In this document: one piece after another, positions 20,172 through 43,124 of the stretch | How the letters are laid out: each line of letters opens with the position of its first letter | Numbering within the stretch: the first letter of the stretch is position 1 | Assembly: GCF_014839835.1 (NCBI RefSeq) | Contig: NC_071642.1 | Location: 8,020,052-8,084,051, forward strand | DNA from: Dryobates pubescens | Lineage: Eukaryota > Chordata > Aves > Piciformes > Picidae | Reading direction: 5' to 3' | Length of the DNA: 64,000 nt | The notes under the pieces: generated by a model | What the model saw: the letters and a program-made list of their open reading frames with translations, nothing else | Told to the model about the DNA's origin: nothing | Database searches by the model: none | Translations under genes and position numbers: made by a program

Positions 20172-20175
20172 CTTC
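20164..20175 (-). promoter_or_regulatory. LMAN2L: TISU element at the LMAN2L start codon
   Basis: On the minus strand the start codon sits in GAAGATGGCGGC, a perfect match to the TISU consensus SAASATGGCGGC, which also overlaps a YY1 site. TISU elements direct both transcription start a few bases upstream and accurate initiation on very short 5' leaders. Inference: the LMAN2L 5' UTR is only about 5-30 nt long. Confidence 0.8.
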
Positions 20176-20190
20176 CCTCCGCCCCCCCGG

Positions 20191-20446
20191 CCCGCACGCT
20201 CATTGGCCCGCACGCTCATTGGCCCGCACGCTCATTGGCCCGCACGCTCATTGGCCCGCACGCTCATTGGCCCGCACGCTCATTGGCCCGCACGCTCATT
20301 GGCCCGCACGCTCATTGGCCCGCACGCTCATTGGCCCGCACGCTCATTGGCCCGCACGCTCATTGGCCCGCACGCTCATTGGCCCGCACGCTCATTGGCC
20401 CGCACGCTCATTGGCCCGCACGCTCATTGGCCCGCACGCTCATTGG
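20191..20446. promoter_or_regulatory. LMAN2L: Array of 16 perfect CCAAT-box repeats upstream of LMAN2L
   Basis: Sixteen perfect, uninterrupted copies of the 16-bp unit CCCGCACGCTCATTGG. Each copy holds ATTGG, i.e. CCAAT read towards LMAN2L. The array starts 20 bp upstream of the LMAN2L ATG and spans 256 bp; CCCGCCGGTTGGCTG follows as a diverged neighbour. Known: CCAAT boxes bind NF-Y and usually occur once or a few times at -60 to -100. Inference: the array is part of the LMAN2L promoter or of the shared LMAN2L/CNNM4 divergent control region. Confidence 0.9.
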
Positions 20447-20579
20447 CCCGCCGGTTGGCTGCGCTGTTTGTCAGCTGGGAGGCGGGGAGAGCGCGAGGCA
20501 CGATAGGCAGCGTGGTTCCGCGCTCCTTAAGGGCACGGCGGCGGCACCTGCCGCCGAGTTCTGCGCACCCCCCTCCCAC

Positions 20580-21455
20580 TCCCCCCCTCCCCCCGCCGGG
20601 ACCTAGTGCCCCTCCGCCAGGGCCTGTCGTCCCCTCTAGGTCCTAGTGTCCTCCTCCTCTACGTCGTAGTGTGCCACCAGTCCTAGTGCCCCCCCCCCCC
20701 CCCCCCTCTAGGTCCTACTATCCCAGTAGTCCCAGTGTCCCCCTACAGGGTGTTAATGTACCCCCAGTCCCAGTGTTCCCTTCCAGGGTCCTACTGTCCC
20801 CTCTAGGTCCTAGCGTCCCATCAGCCCTAGTGTCCCCCTCCGGGGTCCTAGTTTACCCCCATCTCTAGTGCCACCTCTAGGTCCTAGCATTCCCCCGCGT
20901 CCTAGTGTGTCCTCCCACAAGGTCCTGACGTCCCCCACCCCTAGCATCTCCCCATTTCCTCCTGTGTCCCCCCAGTACATCTAGTTCCCCCCCAGTCCGT
21001 GTCCTCCCCTAGGGTCCTATTGTCCCCTCTAGTCCTAGCGCCCCCACATGGCCGAGCGTGTCCACTACAGCAGGTCCTGGCGCCCCCCCCGGTCCTCGCC
21101 TGTGTCCCCTCCCAGGTCCTAGTGTCCCCACCCCTCTCCGGCTCTAGTGTTCCCCAGGTCCTAGTGCCCTCCCCAAGGCCCGGCGACTCCACGTCAGTTC
21201 CACTCAGGTCTTACAGTCCAATCTTCCCCTCGCTTCCAGGTCCTAGTGCCCCCCTCCTTGTTCTGCTAACGCAGTGCCCCCTGCCCCAGTACTAGGCTCT
21301 AGGGTATGTGTCCCACCTGCCCTGGTCCTCGTTTTCCCCCTGGCCCTAGTGCTCCTCCAATTCAAACATCTCCCTCCCTATCCCAGTTTCCCCTCCAGGC
21401 CCTAGTGTCCTCCCCCGGCTCCTTCTATTCCTCCCCAGATCCTAACACCCTGTGT
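20580..21455. repeat. Degenerate GTCCTAGTGTCCCCC repeat between LMAN2L and CNNM4
   Basis: The divergent intergenic region is filled with variants of GGTCCTAGTGTCCCCC at irregular 25-45 bp spacing. No gene or exon was seen. Confidence 0.8.
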
Positions 21456-21745
21456 CCTCCCCTGGTCCTAGTGCGCCCCCTAGCTCCTACTGTGTAGCAC
21501 AGCACATCCCCTCAGCTCCTAATGCCCTCCCGGGTCCTAGTGCGCCCCCTAGCGCCTACTGTGTAGCACAGCACAGCCCCTCAGCTCCTAACGCCCTCCC
21601 GGGTCCTAGTGCCCCCCCTAGCTCCTACTGTGTAGCGCATCCCCTCGGCTCCTAACGCCCTCCCGGGTCCTAGTGCGCCCCCTAGCTCCTACTGTGTAGC
21701 GCATCCCCTCAGCTCCTAACGCCCTCCCGGGTCCCAGTGCGCCCC
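21455..21745. repeat. Approximately 65-bp tandem repeat upstream of CNNM4
   Basis: Four copies of about 65-69 bp carrying CTCCTAACGCCCTCCCGGGT and CTCCTACTGTGTAGC, ending about 240 bp before the CNNM4 ATG. It appears to be a regularised part of the repeat at 20580-21455. Confidence 0.85.
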
Positions 21746-21829
21746 TCTCGTTCCTGCCCCTCCCCCACCCCCTCGCCGCGTCTCTCTCCCCGTTCATCCT
21801 CCTTCCCTCTCCCAGGCTGGCGCCCCCGC

Positions 21830-21983
21830 GCACGCCGTTGCTCCCCGCTCTTTCTCGCTGCCGCGGCCCCTTTAAGGCCGGAGCGGGGCGGCGGGGCCTG
21901 GGCTGTGACGCCGCAGCCCCCGCGAGGGGGCGTGGCGCCGCCGGTGACGCTGCCCGCGAGCGCGGCGGCCGCGAGACACCAAC
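21830..21983 (+). promoter_or_regulatory. CNNM4: CNNM4 proximal promoter and start context
   Basis: A CpG-dense stretch with CTTTAAGGCC, GC boxes and a GTGACGC element lies directly upstream. The ATG context CAACATGGCGCC is one base from a TISU match. No TATA box was seen. Extent is inferred from composition. Confidence 0.5.
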
Positions 21984-36415
<14,432 letters not shown>

Positions 36416-36689
36416 CCACGGCCCCCCACCCCTGCCGGGGCTCTCCTGGCCGTGCCCCTGCTCTGCTTCGGTTTTGCTCGGGCCCCTTTGCTCCGCCCCG
36501 CCGGGAGCAGCGGGGAGGCCCCCGCCGGGGGCTGGGAGCGGCGGTGGCAGAGGCAGGAGCTGGGTTTTGCTGCTGCGGCTCTCCAGGGTAGCTTGGGGGT
36601 TGGCTTAGCTTAAACGGAGAGCGGCGGAGGCAACGGGGGGGTGGAGATGGGGGTGGTGACACGGCGGTGGTGGAGATGGCAGCGACAGC

Positions 36690-37540
36690 AGGGGTGAGCC
36701 TGCTGGTGGTGGAGGTGGCAGTGACACCAGGGGTGAGCCTGCTGGTGGTGAAGGTGGCAGTGACACCAGGGGTGAGCCTGCTGGTGGTGAAGGTGGCAGT
36801 GACACCAGGGGTGAGCCTGCTGGTGGTGAAGGTGGCAGTGACACCAGGGGTGAGCCTGCTGGTGGTGAAGGTGGCAGTGACACCAGGGGTGACCCTGCTG
36901 GTGGTGAAGGTGGCAGTGACACCAGGGGTGAGCCTGCTGGTGGTGAAGGTGGCAGTGACACCAGGGGTGAGCCTGCTGGTGGTGGAGGTGGCAGTGACAC
37001 CAGGGGTGAGCCTGCTGGTGGTGGAGGTGGCAGTGACACCAGGGGTGACCCTGCTGGTGGTGGAGGTGGCAGTGACACCAGGGGTGAGCCTGCTGGTGGT
37101 GGAGGTGGCAGTGACACCAGGGGTGAGCCTGCTGGTGGTGGAGGTGGCAGTGACACCAGGGGTGAGCCTGCTGGTGGTGGAGGTGGCAGTGACACCAGGG
37201 GTGAGCCTGCTGGTGGTGAAGGTGGCAGTGACACCAGGGGTGAGCCTGCTGGTGGTGAAGGTGGCAGTGACACCAGGGGTGAGCCTGCTGGTGGTGGAGG
37301 TGGCAGTGACACCAGGGGTGACCCTGCTGGTGGTGGAGGTGGCAGTGACACCAGGGGTGAGCCTGCTGGTGGTGGAGGTGGCAGTGACACCAGGGGTGAG
37401 CCTGCTGGTGGTGGAGGTGGCAGTGACACCAGGGGTGAGCCTGCTGGTGGTGAAGGTGGCAGTGACACCAGGGGTGAGCCTGCTGGTGGTGAAGGTGGCA
37501 GTGACACCAGGGGTGACCCTGCTGGTGGGGATGGTGGTGA
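36690..37540. repeat. 39-bp minisatellite in the CNNM4 3' UTR
   Basis: About 21 copies of a 39-bp unit (GGGGTGAGCCTGCTGGTGGT, GAGGTGGCAGTGACACCA) in two main variants, GTGGAGG and GTGAAGG, plus GTGACCC for GTGAGCC in a few copies. Because 39 is a multiple of 3 and the unit lacks stops, several frames stay open through the array; they are not genes. Confidence 0.92.
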
Positions 37541-37559
37541 AACCAGTGCTGAACCCCAC

Positions 37560-37715
37560 TGCTGAAGGTGATGGTGACACCAGTGGTGACCTCCATGGTG
37601 AAGGTGGTGACACCAGTGGTGACCTCCATGGTGAAGGTGGTGACACCAGTGGTGACCTCCATGGTGAAGATGGTGACACCAGTGGTGACCTCGGTGGTGA
37701 GCCCGTGGCTGAAGA
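37560..37715. repeat. 30-bp minisatellite in the CNNM4 3' UTR
   Basis: Four to five copies of GGTGACACCAGTGGTGACCT plus CCATGGTGAA, directly after the 39-bp array and probably derived from related sequence. Confidence 0.85.
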
Positions 37716-38674
37716 TGGTGATGACCCCCGGTGGTGAAGCTGGTGGTGACAACAGTGGTGACCCCCGGTGCTGCAGGGGGTGGTGACCCCAGTAGCGACC
37801 TCGGTGGTGCCCCCCTGCCCCGGTCAGGGCGGTGTGGTGCTGCAGGGGGTGGTGACACCAGCAGGACTCTCCTCCGGCCGCGCTGCCGCCGGCGCTCGTT
37901 CAGCTCAGGGAGCTTCAGGTCTCGGACGTCGCTTGGGGGCGCCACCGTAGCCCCCCGACCCAGGTTGGGCCGTCCCGGGGGGAGGCCTCGTTGGTGTCCT
38001 CGAGGCGTGGCGGTGGGCAGGGACACTTTGGGTACAGCCTAACGGTGGCAGAGGCTCTCCCTTGCCCCCCGGGGGGGCGAGGCCGTTCCCCTTTCCCGGG
38101 AGCAGGGATACTGGGCGGGGTGGGGGGGGGAGGCGGCGGTGGGCTCGGGGTCTCCGGTGGTCAGCCGGCTGTGACCCCAAGCCCCTCTGCCTTCCCGGGA
38201 GAACCCGCCCCCCTCTCCCCTTGCCCTCCCTCCCCACCCCCCCAGCTAGTGACCAAAGTTGTACAGGCAGGAGGGGGTCAACGCCATGTCCCTCCCCCCT
38301 CCCCCTAGATCTCCCAGTTCGCTATTGGGGCAACCTGGTAAGCCCCAGCGCGCCCTTCCCCTCCCCGCGGCAAGGTACCGGGAGCTTCGTGCCCGGGTTG
38401 GGGGAGTGGGGTGAGGGGGAGTGGGGAGGCAAACAGCTCCCCCACCCTTCCCCTCCCTCCAGGGCACCCCCAAGGCCTCTCCCCCTCCCCCCTCTTTTCC
38501 CGTCCTTTCCCCCCCCCCCCCCAAAAAAAATAAGCACAAGTTCCCTGGGGTGAACTCTGTAAGTTATTGGGAGAAGGTTTTTAATTGTTATGGTTTTTTG
38601 GGGGGGGTTGTTTGTTGATCACATCTCGGCGGTCAGGCCCTAGGTCCTCCCGCGGGATGCCGTTAGGAGAAGAG

Positions 38675-38770
38675 TAATTAATAATAATAATAATTAATAA
38701 TAATAACAACAACGGTGACAAGAAAAAAAGAAAAAGAAAAGAAAAAAAAGCTTTTTTTAAAAATGAAATC
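38675..38770. repeat. AT-rich island in the CNNM4 3' UTR
   Basis: TAATAATAATAATTAATAAT followed by an A-rich run with AAAGAAAAAG. This is the only AT-rich patch of this size in the window. It lies about 350 bp before the polyadenylation signal. Confidence 0.8.
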
Positions 38771-39080
38771 TTCCTCTATGCAAATCTCCTCCTCCCCCAC
38801 CCCAAATTCTTTCCTTTCCCACCCCCTCCCCTCCCCCCCCGCCGCCTTTGGAACTTCCTATTTATTTTCCTCATTCGGCTCAGATTTTATAGTAGGGGAA
38901 GGCCGGTCCCGGGAGGGACGGGGGGAGGCCGGGCCTCCCCTTTCCGGTTGTGCCCCTCCCCCACCGCCACCCCCTTTCCTCCTCTTCCTCCTCCGTCCCC
39001 CCCACCCCCCCCGGTTGTAAAGGCGACCGCGGGGTTTTATTTGATGGGGTTTGGGGTAATTTTTTTGTTGCCAGTTGGTT

Positions 39081-39086
39081 AATAAA
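39081..39086 (+). terminator. CNNM4: CNNM4 polyadenylation signal
   Basis: AATAAA in GGTTAATAAAATTC, 2.67 kb after the stop and preceded by T-rich sequence. It is the first canonical plus-strand signal I found after the CNNM4 coding end. Confidence 0.65.
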
Positions 39087-39239
39087 ATTCTATATCTGTA
39101 CGTCGGCCGCCTCCGTTCTTCGCGCTGGGGCTGGGAGAGCCGAGGCGGGCGTGGAGATGTCACCCGGGGTAGGCTATTCCGCCGCCGCCTCCGCTTTAGG
39201 GCGCGGCCCCTTTAAATCCTGGCCCGGGGCTTGTTTACG

Positions 39240-39503
39240 GAGAGGAGCGTGGCACCGCCCCCCTCGGGAGGTGATTGGCTGCGCTGCGTGAAACGAGCGG
39301 TGATTGGTTGCGAGGAGGAGAGGGGCTGGGCGTTCGGCGCTTGGGTGCGGCGAGAAAGAGGTGAGGCGGCCACTGATTGGCTGCTGTCGAGGGAGGTGGG
39401 CGGAGAGCGGCACGGGACACTCTGGCAGGCCTGGGCGGTAGGAGCGGTGACGCACGCCGGAAGCGGAAGTGGCGTCACAGGGCGGCAGGCCGGAAGCTGG
39501 GTG
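39240..39503 (+). promoter_or_regulatory. CpG-rich promoter with three CCAAT boxes, upstream of the CNNM3 relic
   Basis: Three inverted CCAAT motifs (GATTGGCTG near 39271, GATTGGTTG near 39301, GATTGGCTG near 39375), a CACGCCGGAAGCGGAAGTGG stretch with two ETS-type sites, and CRE-like GTGACGCA and GCGTCACA. CpG density is high. Inference: this is the former CNNM3 promoter and it looks better preserved than the gene. Confidence 0.65.
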
Positions 39504-39764
39504 ATGGCGGTGGGGCTCTGCGGGGATTTTGCCGCCTTGGCGGGCAGCGGCCGGGCTCGGACGCTCGCCCGTTGGGGCGAGCGCCCCCACTTGACCGAGG
39601 TGCTGCACTGGGGTGACCTTGGTGAGGCCTCGGGGGCCGCCCGCCCGCGCTCAGCGCCCCCAGGCACTTCGTCCTCAGCGGCACCGGCTTCAAGTTCAGG
39701 CACTCCCGGCGCTGCCACCGCTCTCCCAGCTCCTCCGGTCCCGCCCGCGGGGACGTCCCGGTGA
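39504..39764 (+). other. Unassigned open frame after the promoter
   Basis: An ATG at 39504 opens 87 codons (MAVGLCGDFAALAGSG to PVPPAGTSR). The first 39 codons look like protein; the rest is Ser/Pro/Ala-rich, as GC-rich DNA often reads. A possible donor follows CTTG at 39621 and a possible acceptor CCCCCAG at about 39661. I recognise no family. It may be a first exon of a transcript from this promoter or a chance frame. Confidence 0.25.
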
Positions 39765-40291
39765 GCCGCCATGTGGAAGATGAATGACGAGAGGCGTGAA
39801 GACTCCGGTAACGAGGTGCTGCGGTTGGTGACGCTGGAGGACTTTATGGGGGATGGCCAAGTCTGGAGGATTGCAGCGCTGAGACTGGGAAAGGGAAGCG
39901 GAGTCGCTGCCGCGCACCCTTTAAAGTGTGCTCCTGGAGGTGCTGAAAGCCCAGCCCTGCCGTGGCTCCACAGGGAGGATGTCTCCTTCTGATAGCACCA
40001 GCACGGTGGCCTGGTGATCACACAACGCTTCCCGGAGCGAGGTGAGTGCGGGACGGAGTGCACTCCCTGCACCCTGCCAGCTGGGCTGCCCAGAGGGTCC
40101 GAGTGCGGTGTTGGGGGCTTCTTCGTGGCACCAAGCCAGCTCTGGCTGCACTCCCCACAGAGCTGGACCCCTTCAGCCTGCCCCAAATCTCCCAAGAGGC
40201 TGTGCTGCCCTTGCTGAGCTGTCCCAGCAGCGCTCAGGAGCTGTAATTTGATGGGAGCAACACTTGGCCCCACTTCATCCTCATCCTGCAG
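39755..40291 (+). pseudogene. CNNM3: CNNM3 relic (decayed cyclin M3)
   Basis: Three pieces match consecutive CNNM exons. About 39755-39850 matches exon 2 without gaps (NDERREDSGNEVLRLVTLED against [20 protein letters not shown]). About 39985-40041 matches the end of exon 3 (LVITQRFPERG against [12 protein letters not shown]), ending at a donor in the same place. 40161-40291 matches exon 4 (LDPFSLPQISQEAVLPLLS, then HFILILQ at the conserved donor), starting after a good acceptor. Stops lie in the exon 3 piece, a TAA at 40244 replaces a Lys codon in QEL-K-FD, and exon 4 has lost 39 bp. Exon 1, with the membrane domain (about 1.4 kb), is absent, and exons 5 onward were not recognised. Splice sites argue against a processed copy. 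Position between CNNM4 and ANKRD39 identifies it as CNNM3. Confidence 0.7.
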
Positions 40292-41147
40292 GTGTGGCAC
40301 TGGGACGTGGCCGTGTGCCACCAGGCCTGCCTGCAGCTGATCAGCCCAGTATGTGTTCCCTCTGGGGGCTGTGTGGTGCTGAGTGCTCCTTACCACCCAT
40401 CAGGGCATGCTGAGGGGCAGTGCCAGAAGCCCTCCTGAGCAGTTTTGGCAGCGCTGTGCCTGTGCCAAACTGCCCCAAAGTCTCCCACCGTGCCCAGTGC
40501 TGCTGCCACACCATGGCTGTGCCATGTGGCCCTGACCCTTTCCCCCTCCATGTGACACAGCTGCAGTATCTTGGTGCCCTCACATCCTCCAGAACCCCAA
40601 TCCAGCCAAGTCATCATAGAATGGTTTGGGTTGGAAAGGACCTCAAAGATCATCCAGTTCTAACCCCTTGCTATGTGCAGGGACACCTCACACCAGGCCA
40701 GGATGCTCAAGGCCTCATCCAGCCTGGCCTTGGAACACCTCCAGGGAGGAGGCAGCCACAGCCTCTCTGGGCAACCTATGCCAGTGTCTCCCCACCCTGT
40801 CAAGAATTCCTTCACCCAACAGCATTGTGCCAAAAAACCATCCCCAGCAGCTGAACCATGCTCCTGAGGCACCACACCAGGGCAGGAACTGGACAGAGCA
40901 GTGATAGCTGCACCAGTAGCCCTGCTGTGAAGGGTCCAGGCTGGTGGTGGAGCCACCACCAGCAAGAAGCTAAGGCAGAGCAGCAGAGCACCTGCCACAG
41001 GTGACACCAGAACCCCCCCCCAGGGAAGCAGAGAGGCAGGGCTGAAGCCCTTCTGCCCCCTTGGTGCTCCTGTTGGCTGCAGAATGAGCCCAGGCAGCCT
41101 TTCCTGCTTCAACAGGAGGTTGTTTGTCACTTTTAATGTGTTTGTTT
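40292..41147. other. Stretch between the CNNM3 relic and ANKRD39 without a recognised gene
   Basis: Apart from the CR1 fragment at 40615-40870 nothing was recognised. ANKRD23, expected here from the human order, was not found. Confidence 0.6.
40615..40870 (-). mobile_element. CR1 LINE 3' fragment
   Basis: Begins ATCATAGAATGGTTTGGGTT, the classic reverse complement of the CR1 tail, and ends near CATTGTGCCAAAAAACC. Confidence 0.9.
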
Positions 41148-41153
41148 TAGGAA

Positions 41154-41159
41154 ATAAAA
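41154..41159 (+). terminator. Possible polyadenylation signal after the CNNM3 relic
   Basis: AATAAA in GGAAATAAAAAG on the plus strand. It could end any transcript that still starts at 39.24-39.50 kb. On the minus strand an ATTAAA at 41133-41138 could serve ANKRD39. Confidence 0.35.
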
Positions 41160-41319
41160 AGTCACTGTGGGGGTTGGGGAAAGCCTAAAAAAGATGCTGT
41201 AGCTCCCAGCACGTGGCACAGGAGACAGAGAGGTGGAGATGGCACTGAGTGCTTTGTTTATCCATTGGAGATGAGTCTGGTAGCAGCCTGTGTCCCATGG
41301 CATGGTGGCTCTGCCCCCC

Positions 41320-41815
41320 TCAGGCCTCCTCCAGTGGGTCCTGGTGGCTCTGCCCCCTCAGGTCTCCTCCAGCAGGTCCTGGTGGCTCTGTCACTCTCAA
41401 GTCTCCTCCAGCAGGTCCTGCTGGCTCTGTCCCTCTCAGGTCTCCTCCAGCAGGTCCTGGTGGCTCTGTCCCCCTCAAGTCTCCTCCAGCAGGTCCTGGT
41501 GGTTCTGTCCCCCTCAGGTCTCCTCCAGCAGGTCCTGCTGGCTCTGTCCCCCTCAGGTCTCCTCCAGCAGGTCCTGCTGGCTCTGCCCCTCTCAGGTCTC
41601 CTCCAGCAGGTCCTGGTGGTTCTGTCCCTCTCAGGTCTCCTCCAGCAGGTCCTGGTGGCTCTGTCCCCCTCAAGTCTCCTCCAGCAGGTCCTGGTGGTTC
41701 TGACCCTCTCAGGTCTCCTCCAGCAGGTCCTGCTGGCTCTGTCCCTCTCAGGTCTCCTCCAGCAGGTCCTGCTGGCTCTGTCCCTCTTGGGTCTCCTCCA
41801 GCAGGTCCCTTACCA
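41320..41815. repeat. 39-bp minisatellite spanning the ANKRD39 stop codon and 3' UTR
   Basis: About 12 copies of a 39-bp unit, plus strand CTCAGGTCTCCTCCAGCAGG followed by TCCTGGTGGCTCTGTCCCC. Read on the minus strand, each unit is GACCTGCTGGAGGAGACC then TGA (or CAA/TTGA variants), so it is a copy of the ANKRD39 C-terminus with its stop. Confidence 0.92.
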
Positions 41816-42666
41816 CCGGGTGTGCCACATCCCGGGGACGCTGCCCCCTGGCATCGCAGACTCCGGCCAGCGCTGGGCTGTGCTGCAGGAGCAGGACACA
41901 GAGCTCCCGGTGGCCTTGCTCAGCCGCCTGTAGGTGGCACATTGGCATCAGCGGTGCGGTGGCACAGTGACAGGCTCCGGGGGGGAGGGAGGGACACCCC
42001 AAGCCCTGCCACCCACCTTGTGCAGGCTGCTGCGACCATCCTCGTCGGTGGCCGCTGGATCAGCGCCGTGGGCGAGCAGGAGCTGGGCCACGGCCAGGTG
42101 GCCGCAGTAGCTGGCACGGTGCAGGGGGGTGGCACCGCCGGGGGTGCGGGCGTTGCAGCAGGCTCCCCGCTGCAGCAGCAGCCGGCAGACCCCCAGGTGC
42201 CCGTTGCGGCTGGCATAGTGCTGGGGGAGGACACGGAACGGGCAGGGAATGGGCAAGGGGCTCTGGCTCACCCGCTCTGATCCCGCCCCCACCCTGTCTG
42301 TGTCCCCCACGTTACCAGCGCCGTGTACCCTGCCAGGTCGGTCTGGCCGGGCTCCCCTCGCCGCTCCAGCAGCTCCAGCACCCGGGGCTCGTCCCCGTCC
42401 CGCGCTGCCGCCCAGATCCCTGTGGGCACCGGAGGGCACACATCAGGCAGGGATGGACGCCCCCCTGGCCTCCCTCGTACCCCAGCCCCTGACCGGAGCC
42501 CCCCACCCCCGTGCCCTGCCCGTACTCAAATTCCGGCCCGGAGCGCCCCCCGTGCCCTTCACCCACCCCGCTCGAAGTCCATCTCGGGCAGGCTCTGGTA
42601 CACGCTGGGAACCGCCACCCGCGACGGGCAGCAGCGACCGGGCGGCGAGTGCCTGCCTGCCGCCAT
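41748..42666 (-). CDS. ANKRD39: Ankyrin repeat domain protein 39
   Basis: Four exons on the minus strand: 42567-42666, 42316-42419, 42017-42220, 41748-41927; in phase, 195 residues (human 183). The start MAAGRHSPPGRCCPSRVAVP and VYQSLPEMDFERGIWAAARD match ANKRD39. Ankyrin repeats follow: AGYTALHYASRNGHLGVCRL, GGATPLHRASYCGHLAVAQL, DEDGRSSLHKAAEQGHRELC. ANKRD39 is a small, widely expressed protein made almost only of ankyrin repeats; its role is poorly known. The last residues LLEETQEGQSQQDLLEET are unusual: the natural end LLEET is repeated because the first unit of the downstream 39-bp array has CAA where later units have the TGA stop. This adds 13 residues. The gene is tandem with SEMA4C on the same strand. 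Confidence 0.93.
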
Positions 42667-42779
42667 GGCCGGACCGAGCGGGGCCGGAGAGGGGGCCGAA
42701 GGGAGCCGAGGGAAGCCCGGAAGGGACGAAAGGGACTGGAGGGAAGGCGAGAATGGTCGAGCAGGGCAGAAGGGTTCCG

Positions 42780-43075
42780 AGCGGGGCAGGAAGGAGCGGA
42801 GGGAAGCTGGGAAGCGCCGAAGGGAGCCGAGCGGGGCCGAAGGGAGCCGAGCGGGGCCGAAGGGAGCCGAGCGGGGCCGAAGGGAGCCGAGCGGGGCCGA
42901 AGGGAGCCGAGCGGGGCCGAAGGGAGCCGAGCGGGGCCGGGAAGGATTGAGCAGGAGCGAAGGGAGCCGAGCGGGGCCGAAGGGAGCCGAGCGGGGCCGA
43001 AGGGAGCCGAGCGGGGCCGAAGGGAGCCGAGCGAACCCGGGAAGGATTGAGCAGGAGCGAAGGGAGCCGAAGGAG
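42780..43075. repeat. 20-bp minisatellite in the ANKRD39 5' leader
   Basis: About 13 copies of AGGGAGCCGAGCGGGGCCGA with occasional variants (AGGATTGAGCAGGAGCGA), between the start codon at 42666 and the NRF1-type site at 43112. It is CpG-rich and probably transcribed as 5' UTR. Confidence 0.88.
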
Positions 43076-43111
43076 GCCGAAGGAGGCCGAGAAGGGCCGA
43101 GCCGCGCCACG

Positions 43112-43121
43112 GCGCATGCGC
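43112..43121. promoter_or_regulatory. ANKRD39: NRF1-type palindrome, ANKRD39 promoter
   Basis: GCGCATGCGC is the palindromic NRF1 binding motif. It lies about 445 bp upstream of the ANKRD39 ATG at the edge of the 20-bp array. Assignment to ANKRD39 is by position. Confidence 0.55.
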
Positions 43122-43124
43122 GCT

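Noticed and set aside
20053-20646. Frame with repeated AHWPARSLARTLIGPH across the CCAAT array
   Set aside because: Antisense reading of a 16-bp DNA repeat in a promoter.
36667-37752. Long open frames on both strands through the CNNM4 3' UTR array
   Set aside because: They are produced by a stop-free unit whose length is a multiple of 3; several overlapping frames are open at once and none resembles a protein family.
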